NCBI GenBank assembly: GCA_019912545.1 | Contig: JAIOIK010000143.1 | Coordinates: 1 to 64,000, forward strand | Direction: 5' to 3' | Origin: Ignavibacteria bacterium | GTDB lineage: Bacteria > Bacteroidota > Ignavibacteria > Tepidaquicellales > OLB5 | DNA length: 64,000 bases | Part shown: positions 41,807 through 51,839 of the stretch, in pieces | Layout of the letters: every line of letters starts with the position of its first letter | How positions within the stretch are numbered: position 1 is the stretch's first letter | Program-made: the position numbers and the translations under genes | Notes under the pieces: generated by a model | Seen by the model: only the letters and a program-made list of their open reading frames with translations | Database searches by the model: none | Told to the model about the DNA's origin: nothing

Positions 41807-43326
41807 CTTGATATTTTATCTATTAATTCTCTGTTCTTATCGTAAATATTTATTTCTATAGGAACTGTTCCGGGAAGTGAATGAGTTGCGCACGCATTAC
41901 AGGGATCATATGCCCTGAAAGCCATTTCAATCATATTCAGAAGTCCGTCCGAAGCTATGCCTCCGTGTATCAGTCCTTTAGCAGCTTTATCAACACTCAT
42001 TGCAATCCTCGCCGAGTTATTCTGCGTGGCAACAACAAGGTTCACTTTTGTAATGATACCTTTCTCATCGGTCTCGTAATGATGGATCAGTGTTCCGCGC
42101 GGAGCCTCCACAACGCCGATGCCAACAGATGGAGTTTCGAACGGTATGGATCTTATATCTTTTGAAGTTATTTCAGGATCATTAACCAGCTCATTAATCC
42201 TTTCTGCCGCTTGAAGCATTTCCACTACTCTTGCCCAGTGATTAGCAAGCGTGTGATGAACGGGTTTGCAGCCAAGACCCTTGAAGTATTCTTCATAAGC
42301 AGCCTGTGCTTCGGGTGTTGCCATTCCATCAGCCGCATTAAGCCTTGCAAGCGGTGCAACTGAATAAATGCTTGTAGAATCACCGTCATTAAACCCATTC
42401 CACCCAAGCGGCTTTAAGTAACAGAACTTCACAAAGCTCCATGGCTCAACATGCTCGGCAATGTAATCAAGATACTTATCGGTATCAAACTTCGCATATT
42501 CCTTTCCGTTTGGATCAACAACTCTAATCCTGCCATCGTAAAAATTAACTCTATTGTTTTCATCAACAAGCCCCATGTAGTGAGTGCGGTGTGTGTAAGT
42601 ATCGGAGGTAATTATTTTTAAATATTCTTCATTGTTCAATACAATATCTTTGAATACCTGCAGCGTGAAGCGCGCGAATTCAAGACTGCTTACTGCCACT
42701 TCTTTGAATAGTGCGAGGTCATCCGGGGCGATACCCTTAGCAACGCCGCCGGGGAGTCCTAAAACCGGGTGGATAACTTTGCCGCCAAGATACGTGATGA
42801 GTGAGCGGATCTTCTTCCGCATTTCAATTACTTTCTTGCCGGTTTCAAGCCCGACTTTTTCAATAACGCCAAGTATATTTCGTTTTGCCTTTGGAGCATC
42901 AGGCCCAACAATAAAATCAGGTCCGCCAAGAACGTAAACATGAAGTGCGTGATCTTCAAGCATGAATAAGCTGTAAACCAGTTCTCTCAGTTTCCTGGCA
43001 GCAGCAGTCGGCTGAATTTTATAAAGGCTATCAAGCGCTTTTGTGCCTGCCATATGATGCGCAGTCGGGCAGACTCCGCATATGCGGCTTGTAATTTGCG
43101 GCATATCTTCGGCGGGCTTTCCTTTGCAGAATATCTCGAATCCGCGAAGTTCAGGGATCTGGTAATAAGCCCTTTCCACTTCGCCTTTATCATCAAGCAG
43201 TATATCAATTTTACCGTGCCCTTCAAGCCGTGTGATAGGGTCAATAGTTATCCTTTTAGATTTCATATATGAATCATTCGCCTTTGTCATTCCGTCGTTC
43301 CATTTTTCCTGAATTTTAGTTTCCAT
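41803..43326 (-). CDS. mvhA: [NiFe] hydrogenase large subunit, Mvh type (group 3c-like)
   Basis: 507 residues from the ATG at 43326, chosen because GGAGG lies about 9 bp upstream and the start follows the mvhG stop by 1 bp; a frame 18 bp longer exists. Nickel ligands: Cys83 and Cys86 in RICGVC, Cys476 and Cys479 in DPCNACATH. After His482 a 25-residue tail remains for removal by the protease encoded next. Linked mvhG, mvhD and hdrABC genes indicate a hydrogenase feeding an HdrA flavin-based bifurcating complex rather than an uptake enzyme. Confidence 0.92.
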   Translation of the reverse strand: METKIQEKWNDGMTKANDSYMKSKRITIDPITRLEGHGKIDILLDDKGEVERAYYQIPELRGFEIFCKGKPAEDMPQITSRICGVCPTAHHMAGTKALDSLYKIQPTAAARKLRELVYSLFMLEDHALHVYVLGGPDFIVGPDAPKAKRNILGVIEKVGLETGKKVIEMRKKIRSLITYLGGKVIHPVLGLPGGVAKGIAPDDLALFKEVAVSSLEFARFTLQVFKDIVLNNEEYLKIITSDTYTHRTHYMGLVDENNRVNFYDGRIRVVDPNGKEYAKFDTDKYLDYIAEHVEPWSFVKFCYLKPLGWNGFNDGDSTSIYSVAPLARLNAADGMATPEAQAAYEEYFKGLGCKPVHHTLANHWARVVEMLQAAERINELVNDPEITSKDIRSIPFETPSVGIGVVEAPRGTLIHHYETDEKGIITKVNLVVATQNNSARIAMSVDKAAKGLIHGGIASDGLLNMIEMAFRAYDPCNACATHSLPGTVPIEINIYDKNRELIDKISR

Positions 43327-43327
43327 T

Positions 43328-44302
43328 TTACACTTCCTCCGCAATTTTTTTTCTAAGCATAGATGCAGCCAGGCCGTACCTGTAAAAAGTACCTACAGGG
43401 TCAGGAATTTCATCCAGCACTCTATCTATAGCGATCTCAGTCTTAGCTTCAATGTTTGAGCAAATAGAAGAGAGTATTTTAGCCCCCTGATCTTTAACTC
43501 TTGAGGTCGGACCGAAACATCCGCTGCACGGCATATTCCCGTTAATGCATAAAGCTTCACATCCTGCGCGGGTTGCCGGGCCCATACATATCAATCCCTG
43601 TGCCAGGAGGCACTTTTCCGGATCGGAGAGTATCATATGCGGCCTTGTGAAGTGTTCGAAAGAAAGGTCTGCAGGCTTTGATTCTTTACGAGGACATTCT
43701 TCGCATAAAGCTGAATCCGGGGCAAGAACTGTACCTTTTGGCGGCAGCTTTCCCGAAAGCAGTGTTAATACTGCCTGCTTAAGAAGTTTTGGGGTAGGGG
43801 GGCATCCCGGCAGGTAGTAATCAACATCAACTACCTGGTCAAGAGTGCGGACGATATTCCGGAAAACCGGAAGAGTAATTTTGCGCGACTTATCCTGATA
43901 GACTGCTTCTGGATAAGTATGTTGTGAATTTATTACAGATGGAGCATCTTCATAAGCATATTTCAATATTTCCGAGCGTTCGAATTCATTTGCAAGTGCG
44001 GGAATTCCGCCCATATGAGCGCATGAACCATAAGCTATCAGAATTTTGCTTTTTCTTCTGATGAGTCTTGCCATTTCTTCCTGTTCTGAAGTCCTTATTG
44101 CGCCATTGAGCATTGTAGCAAGAATTGAACCGTCTTCCATTGTCTCTACGTCAGTTTTTTTGAAATCCATTGCAACCGGCCAGAAGACAATATCAACAGC
44201 ATCTGCAACCATCAGAATATCCTCGGCAAGATCAACAACAGATTCTTCACATCCGCCGCAGGATGCACACCAGTAGAATGCGATTTTAGGTTTTTCAGGC
44301 AT
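43328..44302 (-). CDS. mvhG: [NiFe] hydrogenase small subunit, Mvh type
   Basis: 324 residues from the ATG at 44302 (MPEKPKIAFYWC). This start gives an 8-bp overlap with mvhD, the same junction used between hdrA and mvhD. Cysteine clusters for three iron-sulfur centres: WCASCGGCEES at the N-terminus (proximal), GSCAHMGG, LPGCPP, CEECPRKES, CLLAQGLICMGPATRAGC and CSGCFGP. It transfers electrons between the [NiFe] site and MvhD. No Tat signal is present, so the enzyme is cytoplasmic. Confidence 0.92.
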   Translation of the reverse strand: MPEKPKIAFYWCASCGGCEESVVDLAEDILMVADAVDIVFWPVAMDFKKTDVETMEDGSILATMLNGAIRTSEQEEMARLIRRKSKILIAYGSCAHMGGIPALANEFERSEILKYAYEDAPSVINSQHTYPEAVYQDKSRKITLPVFRNIVRTLDQVVDVDYYLPGCPPTPKLLKQAVLTLLSGKLPPKGTVLAPDSALCEECPRKESKPADLSFEHFTRPHMILSDPEKCLLAQGLICMGPATRAGCEALCINGNMPCSGCFGPTSRVKDQGAKILSSICSNIEAKTEIAIDRVLDEIPDPVGTFYRYGLAASMLRKKIAEEV

Positions 44303-44828
44303 GTTCAACCATCTCCTTTCCGCTTGGTTTTATATCAACTTCAATTTCAGTATCAATTTCATTTTTGAGTTCTGCAAGATCTTTATCATACACCGAGATC
44401 TTTCCGGGTAATCCAAGCGGGCCAAGTTTTCTGATAGTATCAACCATTTCGTTTATTACAGTTTTTACTTTCTCGCCTTCTGAGGCTGATATCCATTCAA
44501 GCCTTACACGTTCGTCTTCAACACCCATGCTTCTTAAAACCCTCTGCAGCAGGCGGAACCTCCTGAGCATCTTGTAATTTCCTTCGGAGTAATGACAATC
44601 GCCCGGATGACAGCCGCCAATCAAAACTCCATCTGCGCCGCTTGCCAGTGATTGCAGTATAAACTGCGGATCAACCCTTCCGGAACACATGAGGCGTATG
44701 ACCTTTACATTGGGAGCGTACTTCAATCTTGAGACTCCCGCAAGATCTGCGGCTGTGTATGTACACCAGTTGCAGAAAAATGCGATTATCTTTGGTTCCC
44801 ATTTCTTATTGATATTTTCTTCAGGCAT
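44295..44828 (-). CDS. mvhD: Hydrogenase iron-sulfur subunit MvhD
   Basis: 177 residues from the ATG at 44828 (MPEENINKKWEPK), which overlaps the hdrA stop by 8 bp; an in-frame ATG at 44879 lies inside hdrA and is unlikely. MvhD carries a [2Fe-2S] cluster linking the hydrogenase to HdrA. Conserved cysteines are in FFCNWC, RLMCSGRVDP and GCHPGDCHY. The last 40 residues (about 137-177), rich in acidic residues, are not part of the core fold. Its presence marks this as an Mvh-Hdr type complex. Confidence 0.9.
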   Translation of the reverse strand: MPEENINKKWEPKIIAFFCNWCTYTAADLAGVSRLKYAPNVKVIRLMCSGRVDPQFILQSLASGADGVLIGGCHPGDCHYSEGNYKMLRRFRLLQRVLRSMGVEDERVRLEWISASEGEKVKTVINEMVDTIRKLGPLGLPGKISVYDKDLAELKNEIDTEIEVDIKPSGKEMVEHA

Positions 44829-46875
44829 GTTCAAGTTCCTTTCCTTTTGTTTCGCTTCCGGCAAGATCAATACCTGCAAACCTCAGCAAGCCTTCAATTT
44901 CACCGAAGATCTGCTCGTCTTCAAACAGGTTCTGAATAATAGAGCCTGAGGGACACGCAGCAACACAAGTGCCGCATCCTTTGCAAAGCGCCTCGTTTAT
45001 GTAAGCTTTTTTAGTGTCTTCTTTAAATGATATTGCCGAATACGGGCAGAGCGGAATACAGGATTTGCACCCCGAACAGAATTCTTCGGTAATGCTTGCT
45101 GTATTTGGTTCAAGCTCAATAGTACCTGCACAGATAAGTGAAAGCACTTCTGCGGCGGCGGCACCTGCCTGTGCAACGGAATCGGGTATATCTTTTGGCC
45201 CCTGGCATGCGCCTGCAATAAAAATGCCATCTGTGAATGTACTTACAGGAGCAAGTTTAGGATGACGCTCGAGGAAGAATCCCTCATTTGAGCAGGATAT
45301 ATTGAACATCCTTCTTACATCAGAAGCATCCTCTCTTGGTTCAAGTCCAACAGAAAGAACCACCATATCAACCGGTATTCTTCTGACTACTCCAACCAGT
45401 GTGTCTTCTACCCTGATAGTAAGTTTATTTTCCTCTTCTGCTGCAAGCGCCCAATCTGTAACCTCTGCAACGCGTCCTCTTATAAAGTGAACGCCTTCGT
45501 TCATAAGTTTATCATAGAATTCTTCATATCCTTTACCTGGAGTTCTCATATCAATGTAAAAATTATAAACTTCCGCGCCGGTATGCTCTTTTATCAAATG
45601 GGCAAGCTTAAGCGAGTACATACAGCAAACCTTAGAGCACCACTTGTTGCTTTTTTCGTCACGCGAACCTACGCAGTGCACGATACCAACCGATTTCGGT
45701 TTCTTTCCTTCTTTTGTAAGGACTTCTCCTGAGGTGGGTCCTGATGCATTGACCATTCTTTCAAGCTCTAAAGATGTGAATACATTCGGGAACCTTCCAT
45801 AGCCATATTGCGGCGCAAACTTCGCATCATAGGTTTTGAATCCGGTTGCAAGGATCACCGAACCAATGTTTATTTCTTCATACTTTGCAGTCTGTTTTAA
45901 ATCAATTGCATCCCTGTCACATGCCTCTATGCATGTTTTCTTGCAGCGGTGGCTTTTGAAATCAATGCAAGTATCCGGATCGAATAACACTACCTGCGGC
46001 GTAGCCTGCGGGAAGGGAATATAGATAGGCTTACGCTTGCTCATGCCCAAGTTGAATTCGTCAGGGTATTTTGCTTCTTTATATATACATGCATCGATGC
46101 AATCCATACACCCAACACACAGCTCTTCGATAACATAACGGGGTTTGCGTTTTATGGTTGCTCTATAGTTGCCTACAAATCCTTCAATTTTCTCAACTTC
46201 TGAGTATGACCATAGTGTAATGTTAGGGTGATTCTTTACCGCAGACATTTTAGGGGTAAGAATACATGCAGCGCAATCAAGCGTTGGGAATGTTTTATCG
46301 AACATAGCCATATGCCCGCCAATGGTGGGCTCGCGCTCAACAAGGTAAACCTTTTTGCCTGCATTTGCGATAGTTAATGCTGCGTGAATACCTGCAATAC
46401 CGCCTCCGAGTATGAGCACGTCGGGATTAATAGGTACTTCTTTTTTAACCAGCGGTTTATGAAAGAATACACGCTGAATTGCGGCGCGCACTAAATCAAT
46501 TGCCTTATCAGTTGCAGCCTCCTTATCGCCTGTAACCCACGAAACATTCTCGCGGATATTTACCATGTGGAAGAAGTATGGATTAAGCCCGGCTTTTTCC
46601 GTTGCTACTCTGAAGGTATGCTCATGCAGAAGCGGAGAGCAGGATGCAACTACTATCCTGTTCAGCCCGAATTCTTTTATATCCTTTTGTATCAGCTCTT
46701 GCCCGGGATCCGAACACATGTATTTATAATCACGTGAGACAGTTACTCCCGGAAGTGATGCTGTATATTTCTGTACTTTGTCAACATCTACCATAGATGC
46801 AATATTATGCCCGCAATGGCAAATATAGAATCCAATCTTTGGAATGCTTTGGCCATTACCATTAAACGTAGACAT
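44821..46875 (-). CDS. hdrA: Heterodisulfide reductase-like subunit HdrA
   Basis: 684-residue flavoprotein. N-terminal domain with FYICHCGHNI, FAD motif GGGIAGIHAAL near 155, HdrA-specific DCAACILTPKMS near 200, central ferredoxin-like insertion CVGCMDCIDAC, and two C-terminal [4Fe-4S] motifs CSGCKSCIPLC and CKGCGTCVAAC. HdrA is the flavin-based electron-bifurcating subunit in methanogens and sulfate reducers. With MvhADG and HdrBC it could couple H2 oxidation to reduction of ferredoxin and a second acceptor, or run in reverse. GGAGG precedes the start at 46875. Confidence 0.93.
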   Translation of the reverse strand: MSTFNGNGQSIPKIGFYICHCGHNIASMVDVDKVQKYTASLPGVTVSRDYKYMCSDPGQELIQKDIKEFGLNRIVVASCSPLLHEHTFRVATEKAGLNPYFFHMVNIRENVSWVTGDKEAATDKAIDLVRAAIQRVFFHKPLVKKEVPINPDVLILGGGIAGIHAALTIANAGKKVYLVEREPTIGGHMAMFDKTFPTLDCAACILTPKMSAVKNHPNITLWSYSEVEKIEGFVGNYRATIKRKPRYVIEELCVGCMDCIDACIYKEAKYPDEFNLGMSKRKPIYIPFPQATPQVVLFDPDTCIDFKSHRCKKTCIEACDRDAIDLKQTAKYEEINIGSVILATGFKTYDAKFAPQYGYGRFPNVFTSLELERMVNASGPTSGEVLTKEGKKPKSVGIVHCVGSRDEKSNKWCSKVCCMYSLKLAHLIKEHTGAEVYNFYIDMRTPGKGYEEFYDKLMNEGVHFIRGRVAEVTDWALAAEEENKLTIRVEDTLVGVVRRIPVDMVVLSVGLEPREDASDVRRMFNISCSNEGFFLERHPKLAPVSTFTDGIFIAGACQGPKDIPDSVAQAGAAAAEVLSLICAGTIELEPNTASITEEFCSGCKSCIPLCPYSAISFKEDTKKAYINEALCKGCGTCVAACPSGSIIQNLFEDEQIFGEIEGLLRFAGIDLAGSETKGKELEHA

Positions 46876-47764
46876 GGTCGCCTCCCTCTAAAATTTTGAA
46901 AACATTATCAGGCGCTGAAAACAAGCGCTGTATTCCAAGCTCAACAGGTGGTATCCCCAGTGCAAGACCAAGAAGCTGTGTAAAGTAAAGCACATCTATT
47001 TTCAGATCAGTCTTGAATTTTTTATCAATATCTGTTTGGTAACACTCCAAATTGAACTGGCATAACGAGCACGCCGTTGTAATTACATCAGCGCGGCGTT
47101 TTTTTGCCTCATGAAGTATTACATAACTAAGCGGCAGAGCCACTTCCTGAATTGTACCTGTAAGGCTTGCACCGCAGCACCTTGTCTTCATTGTCCAGTC
47201 AACTATCTCAGCGCCGGCAGCTTTAAACAGGCGGTCCATTGAAACCGGGTTTCTTTGATCCTCAAATGTTGAGTATGGCCTCACGGTCTGGCATCCGTAA
47301 TACGGCACAACCCTAAGCCCCGTAAGCGGTTTTTTTATAGCCTTTGAAATTTCTTTTTCGCCCAGGTCATTTATAAATACATCAAGCGGATGGCGTATCC
47401 TTGCTTTGCCTCTATATGCCAATCCCGATTCATAAAGCGCAGTTTGCACTTTCCTCATATCGGCCGGATTTTCTTTGAGATATTTTTGTGTCTTAAGCAG
47501 CACCATGTAACATGCACTGCACGGAGCAACGATGTTTACTTCTTCTTCACCTTTTAGCTGTTCTTCGGCAAGGGCAAGGTTTCTGGCGGCCAGTACAAAT
47601 GCCTTATCTTCATCAATAGCCATGTAAGCTGTAGCGCCGCAGCAATTCCAGTCGTTCAGCTCAACATAATCTATATTTAATGCTCTGAAAACGGCAAGGA
47701 GCGATTCTTCGTACAGCTTTCCTGTGCTTTTTAATGAGCATCCCGGGTAATATATATATTTCAT
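46862..47764 (-). CDS. hdrB: Heterodisulfide reductase-like subunit HdrB
   Basis: 300 residues with two CCG domains, the ligands of the noncubane [4Fe-4S] clusters: YYPGCSL at the N-terminus, WNCCGATAY near 40, APCSACY near 80, then YGCQTVRP, TRCCGAS near 195 and ACSLCQ near 232. It forms the disulfide- or thiol-reducing site of Hdr complexes. Coenzyme M/B are not expected here, so the natural acceptor is unknown. It overlaps hdrC by 4 bp and hdrA by 14 bp. Confidence 0.92.
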   Translation of the reverse strand: MKYIYYPGCSLKSTGKLYEESLLAVFRALNIDYVELNDWNCCGATAYMAIDEDKAFVLAARNLALAEEQLKGEEEVNIVAPCSACYMVLLKTQKYLKENPADMRKVQTALYESGLAYRGKARIRHPLDVFINDLGEKEISKAIKKPLTGLRVVPYYGCQTVRPYSTFEDQRNPVSMDRLFKAAGAEIVDWTMKTRCCGASLTGTIQEVALPLSYVILHEAKKRRADVITTACSLCQFNLECYQTDIDKKFKTDLKIDVLYFTQLLGLALGIPPVELGIQRLFSAPDNVFKILEGGDHVYV

Positions 47765-48414
47765 ATAACTGCCGCCTCCTTCATGTTATCCATGCTTTGC
47801 AGAAGTTTTTTAAGAGCCTTTTTGTCTTTGATATGTTCGGTTTTCATTGAAATTCTGCCTCTTCTCCACAGCTTGAAGCCGAGCATCATATTTTTGAAAA
47901 GCATAAACGGATTTGTCTTCAGGTATATCTTCAGCAAAAGAGGACCCTCGCTGTTCCTTCCGTTATTGAGTACCTGTGAGAAAAAGTTACTTGCTAAAAC
48001 AGATGCAGGGAAATTCTTGTGTTTGTATCCGCCTGAGATCGCTTCTCTTTTCAGGGCATACATTACATCGGTGATCTTTATTCCTTTGGGGCACTCAACA
48101 GTACAGGCATAACACGAAGCGCAAAGCCATACTGTTGATGAATTTAGTACTTCGGTTTTGAACCCTTCCCTTACCATCTGGATTATTTTCCTTGGAGTAT
48201 AATCCATATAATGGCTTACCGGGCATGCAGCACTGCATGTGCCGCACTGAATACAGCCGTATAATTTTTCACCATGGGCGCTTTCGGCAATCTTTTTCCT
48301 GAAGCCTTTATCAAGTTCGTTTTCGTACTTGATCCGCCTCTTTATTTCAATAATATCTGTGGCTGTATTATCCAGTGCAAAGGATTCAGCTAATTTGGAT
48401 CTATCCATTAGCAA
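47761..48414 (-). CDS. hdrC: Heterodisulfide reductase-like subunit HdrC
   Basis: 217-residue iron-sulfur protein with two [4Fe-4S] motifs: CIQCGTCSAACP near 53-64 and CASCYACTVECP near 97-108. It relays electrons between HdrA and HdrB. The basic C-terminal region (FKLWRRGRISMKTEHIKDKK) is longer than the minimal family. It lies 25 bp after the second hydrogenase protease gene, which joins the 3b and Mvh-Hdr gene sets in one transcription unit. Confidence 0.92.
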   Translation of the reverse strand: MLMDRSKLAESFALDNTATDIIEIKRRIKYENELDKGFRKKIAESAHGEKLYGCIQCGTCSAACPVSHYMDYTPRKIIQMVREGFKTEVLNSSTVWLCASCYACTVECPKGIKITDVMYALKREAISGGYKHKNFPASVLASNFFSQVLNNGRNSEGPLLLKIYLKTNPFMLFKNMMLGFKLWRRGRISMKTEHIKDKKALKKLLQSMDNMKEAAVI

Positions 48415-48439
48415 ATCTCTCCTTTGAAATTAAAAAGTT

Positions 48440-48892
48440 TTAGATAATTTGACTTACTGACTGAACGACATTATTAATTGCTGTTTCAACCTCTGCACTA
48501 ATTTGAGTTCCGGAATCGAAGGATGCGGCTTCTATTCCATATATGGTGAGTTCCTGCGGCAGATTGCCAAGTGAGGCTGAAAGATATATTGCTTGTGTTA
48601 CGCTGAAAAGGTGGCTCGAAAATTTATAAATTTCTGAAGGCAGTACCGGGCCCGGTGCTGTAAATTTGTGTATAGTCCCTGCGGGAGAGCCGGAGAGGAC
48701 GGCATCGATCAGAACAACTTTGCTTCTTCCGGCCCACATCGCAATAAGATCGGCGCCATCCCCGCTATTTTCTATTACTTCTATGCCTTTTGGGGCATTA
48801 TCTCTGATTCTTCTTGCTGCAAGAAGCCCGGCGGCATCATCGCCGCGGTACTCGTTGCCTATTCCAATTACAAGTGTTTTGGAATTATCCAT
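48440..48892 (-). CDS. Hydrogenase maturation protease for the group 3b enzyme
   Basis: 150-residue HyaD/HycI-family protease: GNEYRGDDAAG near 12, VVLIDAVLSG near 55, SSHLFSV near 93. It follows the group 3b large subunit gene by 20 bp and is therefore probably specific for its nine-residue tail. It is only distantly similar to the protease at 41333-41806, consistent with different substrates. Confidence 0.9.
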   Translation of the reverse strand: MDNSKTLVIGIGNEYRGDDAAGLLAARRIRDNAPKGIEVIENSGDGADLIAMWAGRSKVVLIDAVLSGSPAGTIHKFTAPGPVLPSEIYKFSSHLFSVTQAIYLSASLGNLPQELTIYGIEAASFDSGTQISAEVETAINNVVQSVSQII

Positions 48893-48912
48893 TATTTAGT
48901 GCAGCGGGATCT

Positions 48913-50202
48913 CTATTCCCTGTGAATATCTAATTTTAAAAAATGTGTTGCACACGAAATACAAGGGTCATAATTCCTGATGACCTGCTCGCACTTCCAG
49001 ATAAGTTCTTTTTCCGGAAGATCAACTATTGAAGGAACAAAAGTCCTGAGATCATTCTCGATCGTTCTCTGGTTCTGTGAGGTCGGAGGTACGATCTTTG
49101 CATCTTCTATCAGGCCTTCGGAGTTGACCCTGTACCTGTGATATATCATTCCTCTTGGAGCCTCAGTGCATGCGTAGCCTGTTGCTTCCGAGGGCTCTAC
49201 TTTAACAGCAGGGCTATCGGGCATACGGTAACTCTCTATTATTCTTAATGCTTCTTCGCATGAATATATTGTTTCTATGCCGCGGATAATTATACTCTTG
49301 AAAGGATTATAGCATTCACTGCTTAAGCCTACTTCTTCTGCTATTTCTTTGCAAAGGGGAGTAAGCTTATCATAATTTAAATTGTACCTTGCAATAGGGC
49401 CTACTAAGTAATTATCCCGTTCCCTTATCCTTGAATGAAGTGCATGTGAATGCTCTACATGTTCTTCCCTGAAGTGAAAATCATATTGTTCAGGAAGTAT
49501 ATCAATTCCTTTATTAGACATGATCCTGCCTTCGTTGAAAGGATATTCAAAAGGGTGAACAAGCGAAACACACTCATAATCCTGAACGAACTCAGGGAAT
49601 TTAAGAGTTGCGGCAAACCTTGCTGTTTCAACGGCAGCATCGCGTGCCCAGTTGATATCATCATACATTTTCATAAGGTCTTTGCGGGTTGGCACTTTAA
49701 AGAATCCGCCGACTTTAACATTTATCGGGTGAATTTCTCTTCCGCCAACAAGATTCATAATATCATTACCTATCTTCTTAAGCTTCAAAGCCTTTTTTAC
49801 GATCTCCGGGTGGTCTTTTGACATCTGTACTACGTCGTCATAACCCAAAAAGTCCGGGGCATGAAGCATGTAAAGATGTAAAGTATGGCTTTCTATCCAT
49901 TCGCCGCAGTATAGAAGCCTTCTCAGCTCTTTTATCTCAGGCGAAATAGTAACGCCAAAAGCATTTTCCATTGCATGCACAGCGCTCATCTGGTATGCAA
50001 CCGGGCAGATACCGCATATTCTTGCAGTGATATCAGGCGCTTCCTGGTATGGCCGCCCTCTTAAGAATGCTTCGAAGAAGCGCGGCGGCTCAAAGATCCT
50101 GAGCTCAACCTCGGAGACTTCATTATTCTTTATCTTAATATAGAGCGCGCCTTCTCCCTCAACACGCGCAAGATAGTCAACTTTAATTGTCTTATTTTTC
50201 AT
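48913..50202 (-). CDS. hydA: [NiFe] hydrogenase large subunit, group 3b (sulfhydrogenase alpha)
   Basis: 429 residues from the ATG at 50202 ([18 protein letters not shown]), preferred over an upstream in-frame ATG at 50235 because the longer form would add an atypical basic leader. Nickel ligands: Cys63 and Cys66 in RICGIC, Cys414 and Cys417 in DPCISCATH. Processing after His420 would remove FLKLDIHRE. Group 3b enzymes are cytoplasmic, NAD(P)-linked and bidirectional, often used to vent excess reductant as H2 or to reduce sulfur. Confidence 0.92.
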   Translation of the reverse strand: MKNKTIKVDYLARVEGEGALYIKIKNNEVSEVELRIFEPPRFFEAFLRGRPYQEAPDITARICGICPVAYQMSAVHAMENAFGVTISPEIKELRRLLYCGEWIESHTLHLYMLHAPDFLGYDDVVQMSKDHPEIVKKALKLKKIGNDIMNLVGGREIHPINVKVGGFFKVPTRKDLMKMYDDINWARDAAVETARFAATLKFPEFVQDYECVSLVHPFEYPFNEGRIMSNKGIDILPEQYDFHFREEHVEHSHALHSRIRERDNYLVGPIARYNLNYDKLTPLCKEIAEEVGLSSECYNPFKSIIIRGIETIYSCEEALRIIESYRMPDSPAVKVEPSEATGYACTEAPRGMIYHRYRVNSEGLIEDAKIVPPTSQNQRTIENDLRTFVPSIVDLPEKELIWKCEQVIRNYDPCISCATHFLKLDIHRE

Positions 50203-50968
50203 TTGCTTCGCTTTCTTTTCTAAAGGCTTCCGCATATGCGTTATAACTGCGGAATGCGATCATGACATCAAACTTAGAAAATCCCATTTGTTTAAACTGT
50301 TTTGCCAGCGATGATGTGTTTGCTGAATCCATCGGTCCGTAACATCCAAAGCATCCCCGGTCATATGAAGGGCATAGAGCATTACAGCCTGTTTGGGTAA
50401 CAGGCCCCATGCATGGAGAGCCATGAGCTGTCAGTACGCAAATGTTCCCCTTTAGCTTGCAATCAATACAAACACTGTATGTCGGGATGTTAGGCTTGCG
50501 GCTGTTCAAAAATGCATTTAATACTTCGATAAGCTGATACTTGTTTATCGGGCAGCCGCGAAGCTCAAAATCAACATGCACAAAAGCGCTGACCGGCATT
50601 GATCTATCGAGTGTAGAAATATATTCCGGTGAAGCATAAACGATCTTTGTGAATTCTTTTGTATCTTTCCAGTTCCTCAGAGCCTGGATCCCGCCTGCAG
50701 TTGCACATGCGCCTATTGTAATAAGTATTTTACATTCTTTTCTTATCTGCCTTATCTCCTCTACGTTGCGGGGGGTAGTAATGCTGCCTTCAACAAGCCC
50801 AATATCATAAGGCCCTTTCTGCATTTTGCTTGAAGCCTCAGGGAAATAAGCCATTTCAACACCTCCAAGCACATCAAGCAACTCATCTTCTGCATCTAAT
50901 AGAGAAAGCTGGCAGCCATCGCATGAAGACATTTTATAGACAGCCAGTCTTGGTTTTTTGTTTGCCAT
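50192..50968 (-). CDS. hydD: [NiFe] hydrogenase small subunit, group 3b (sulfhydrogenase delta)
   Basis: 258 residues. Proximal cluster CDGCQLS at 16-22, [35 protein letters not shown] and CFGCYGP provide further iron-sulfur ligands. No signal peptide, so cytoplasmic. It overlaps the large subunit gene by 11 bp and starts 1 bp after the gamma subunit gene, consistent with equimolar production. Confidence 0.92.
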   Translation of the reverse strand: MANKKPRLAVYKMSSCDGCQLSLLDAEDELLDVLGGVEMAYFPEASSKMQKGPYDIGLVEGSITTPRNVEEIRQIRKECKILITIGACATAGGIQALRNWKDTKEFTKIVYASPEYISTLDRSMPVSAFVHVDFELRGCPINKYQLIEVLNAFLNSRKPNIPTYSVCIDCKLKGNICVLTAHGSPCMGPVTQTGCNALCPSYDRGCFGCYGPMDSANTSSLAKQFKQMGFSKFDVMIAFRSYNAYAEAFRKESEANEK

Positions 50969-50969
50969 T

Positions 50970-51827
50970 CTATAGCTCCTTTATCTCAAAAATATCAGTT
51001 ACATTAGAAAAACTGAATACAGGCCCGTCTTTACAAACAAAACTTGGCCCGTACTGGCAGTGTCCGCAGAATCCGAGAGCGCATTTCATATTTCTTTCAA
51101 GCGAGACATAGATCCCTTTTTCATCAAGTCCGGTCTTTTTCAATTCATCAACTGCAAACTTCATCATAATTTCCGGTCCGCATACCATTGCCCTGGTTTT
51201 TTCAGGGTTAAGCTCAACATAATTCAAAAGAGTTGTCACAACACCAACGTGTCCGCGCCATGTACTATCAGATCTATCCACGGTAACTTCTATTTCTACA
51301 TCGTATTTCTTCCGCCATAATTCAAGCTCAACAGGATACAGTATATCCCGTGGTGTTCTGACGCCGTAAAGGATTACGACCTTTCCATAATGTTTACGGT
51401 GCTTCAGGATATGATAAATAGCAGGCCTCAGCGGAGCAAGCCCGATTCCTCCTGCTATTATGCATATATCTTTGCCCTTGTTTTGTTCAAGAGGCCACGC
51501 GCTCCCAAAAGGACCGCGCAAGCCGATAATGTCGCCTTTTTTCAGCTTTGAAAGAACATTTGTAACATATCCGACTTTATGAATAGTGTGCAGCAAGGAG
51601 CTTTTTTTAGATGAATCGGAACTGATCGAGATAGCCGCTTCGCCTACACCAAAGGCATAAAGCATATTGAACTGCCCCGGTTTGTAGTTGAACTCCCTTT
51701 TTTCATCATTTTCATGTGCAAGCTCTAATGTGAACACATCTTCTGTTTCCCAGAAGATCTTTTTTACCTTCACGGCTTCAGGAGTCATCGGATCGACCTG
51801 TTGGAATCCTGATTTATTTTCTGTCAT
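50970..51827 (-). CDS. hydG: Sulfhydrogenase gamma subunit (FAD/NAD(P)-binding)
   Basis: 285-residue ferredoxin-NADP reductase-type protein: FAD region YKPGQFNML near 49, NAD(P) region [13 protein letters not shown] near 127, and a C-terminal [2Fe-2S] motif [13 protein letters not shown] with Cys from VCKDG. It links the group 3b hydrogenase to NAD(P)H. The gene symbol is used here in the sulfhydrogenase sense (Pyrococcus HydG), not the radical-SAM FeFe maturase. It follows the cNMP-domain gene by 12 bp. Confidence 0.92.
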   Translation of the reverse strand: MTENKSGFQQVDPMTPEAVKVKKIFWETEDVFTLELAHENDEKREFNYKPGQFNMLYAFGVGEAAISISSDSSKKSSLLHTIHKVGYVTNVLSKLKKGDIIGLRGPFGSAWPLEQNKGKDICIIAGGIGLAPLRPAIYHILKHRKHYGKVVILYGVRTPRDILYPVELELWRKKYDVEIEVTVDRSDSTWRGHVGVVTTLLNYVELNPEKTRAMVCGPEIMMKFAVDELKKTGLDEKGIYVSLERNMKCALGFCGHCQYGPSFVCKDGPVFSFSNVTDIFEIKEL

Positions 51828-51839
51828 TTCATTAAAAGT

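Noticed and set aside
49450..49821. 123-residue plus-strand open frame
   Set aside because: Antisense to the group 3b hydrogenase large subunit; no start signal or motif.
50970..51827. Radical-SAM HydG (FeFe hydrogenase maturase) by name
   Set aside because: Sequence is an FAD/NAD(P)-binding reductase; the symbol belongs to sulfhydrogenase gamma. No FeFe hydrogenase is present.
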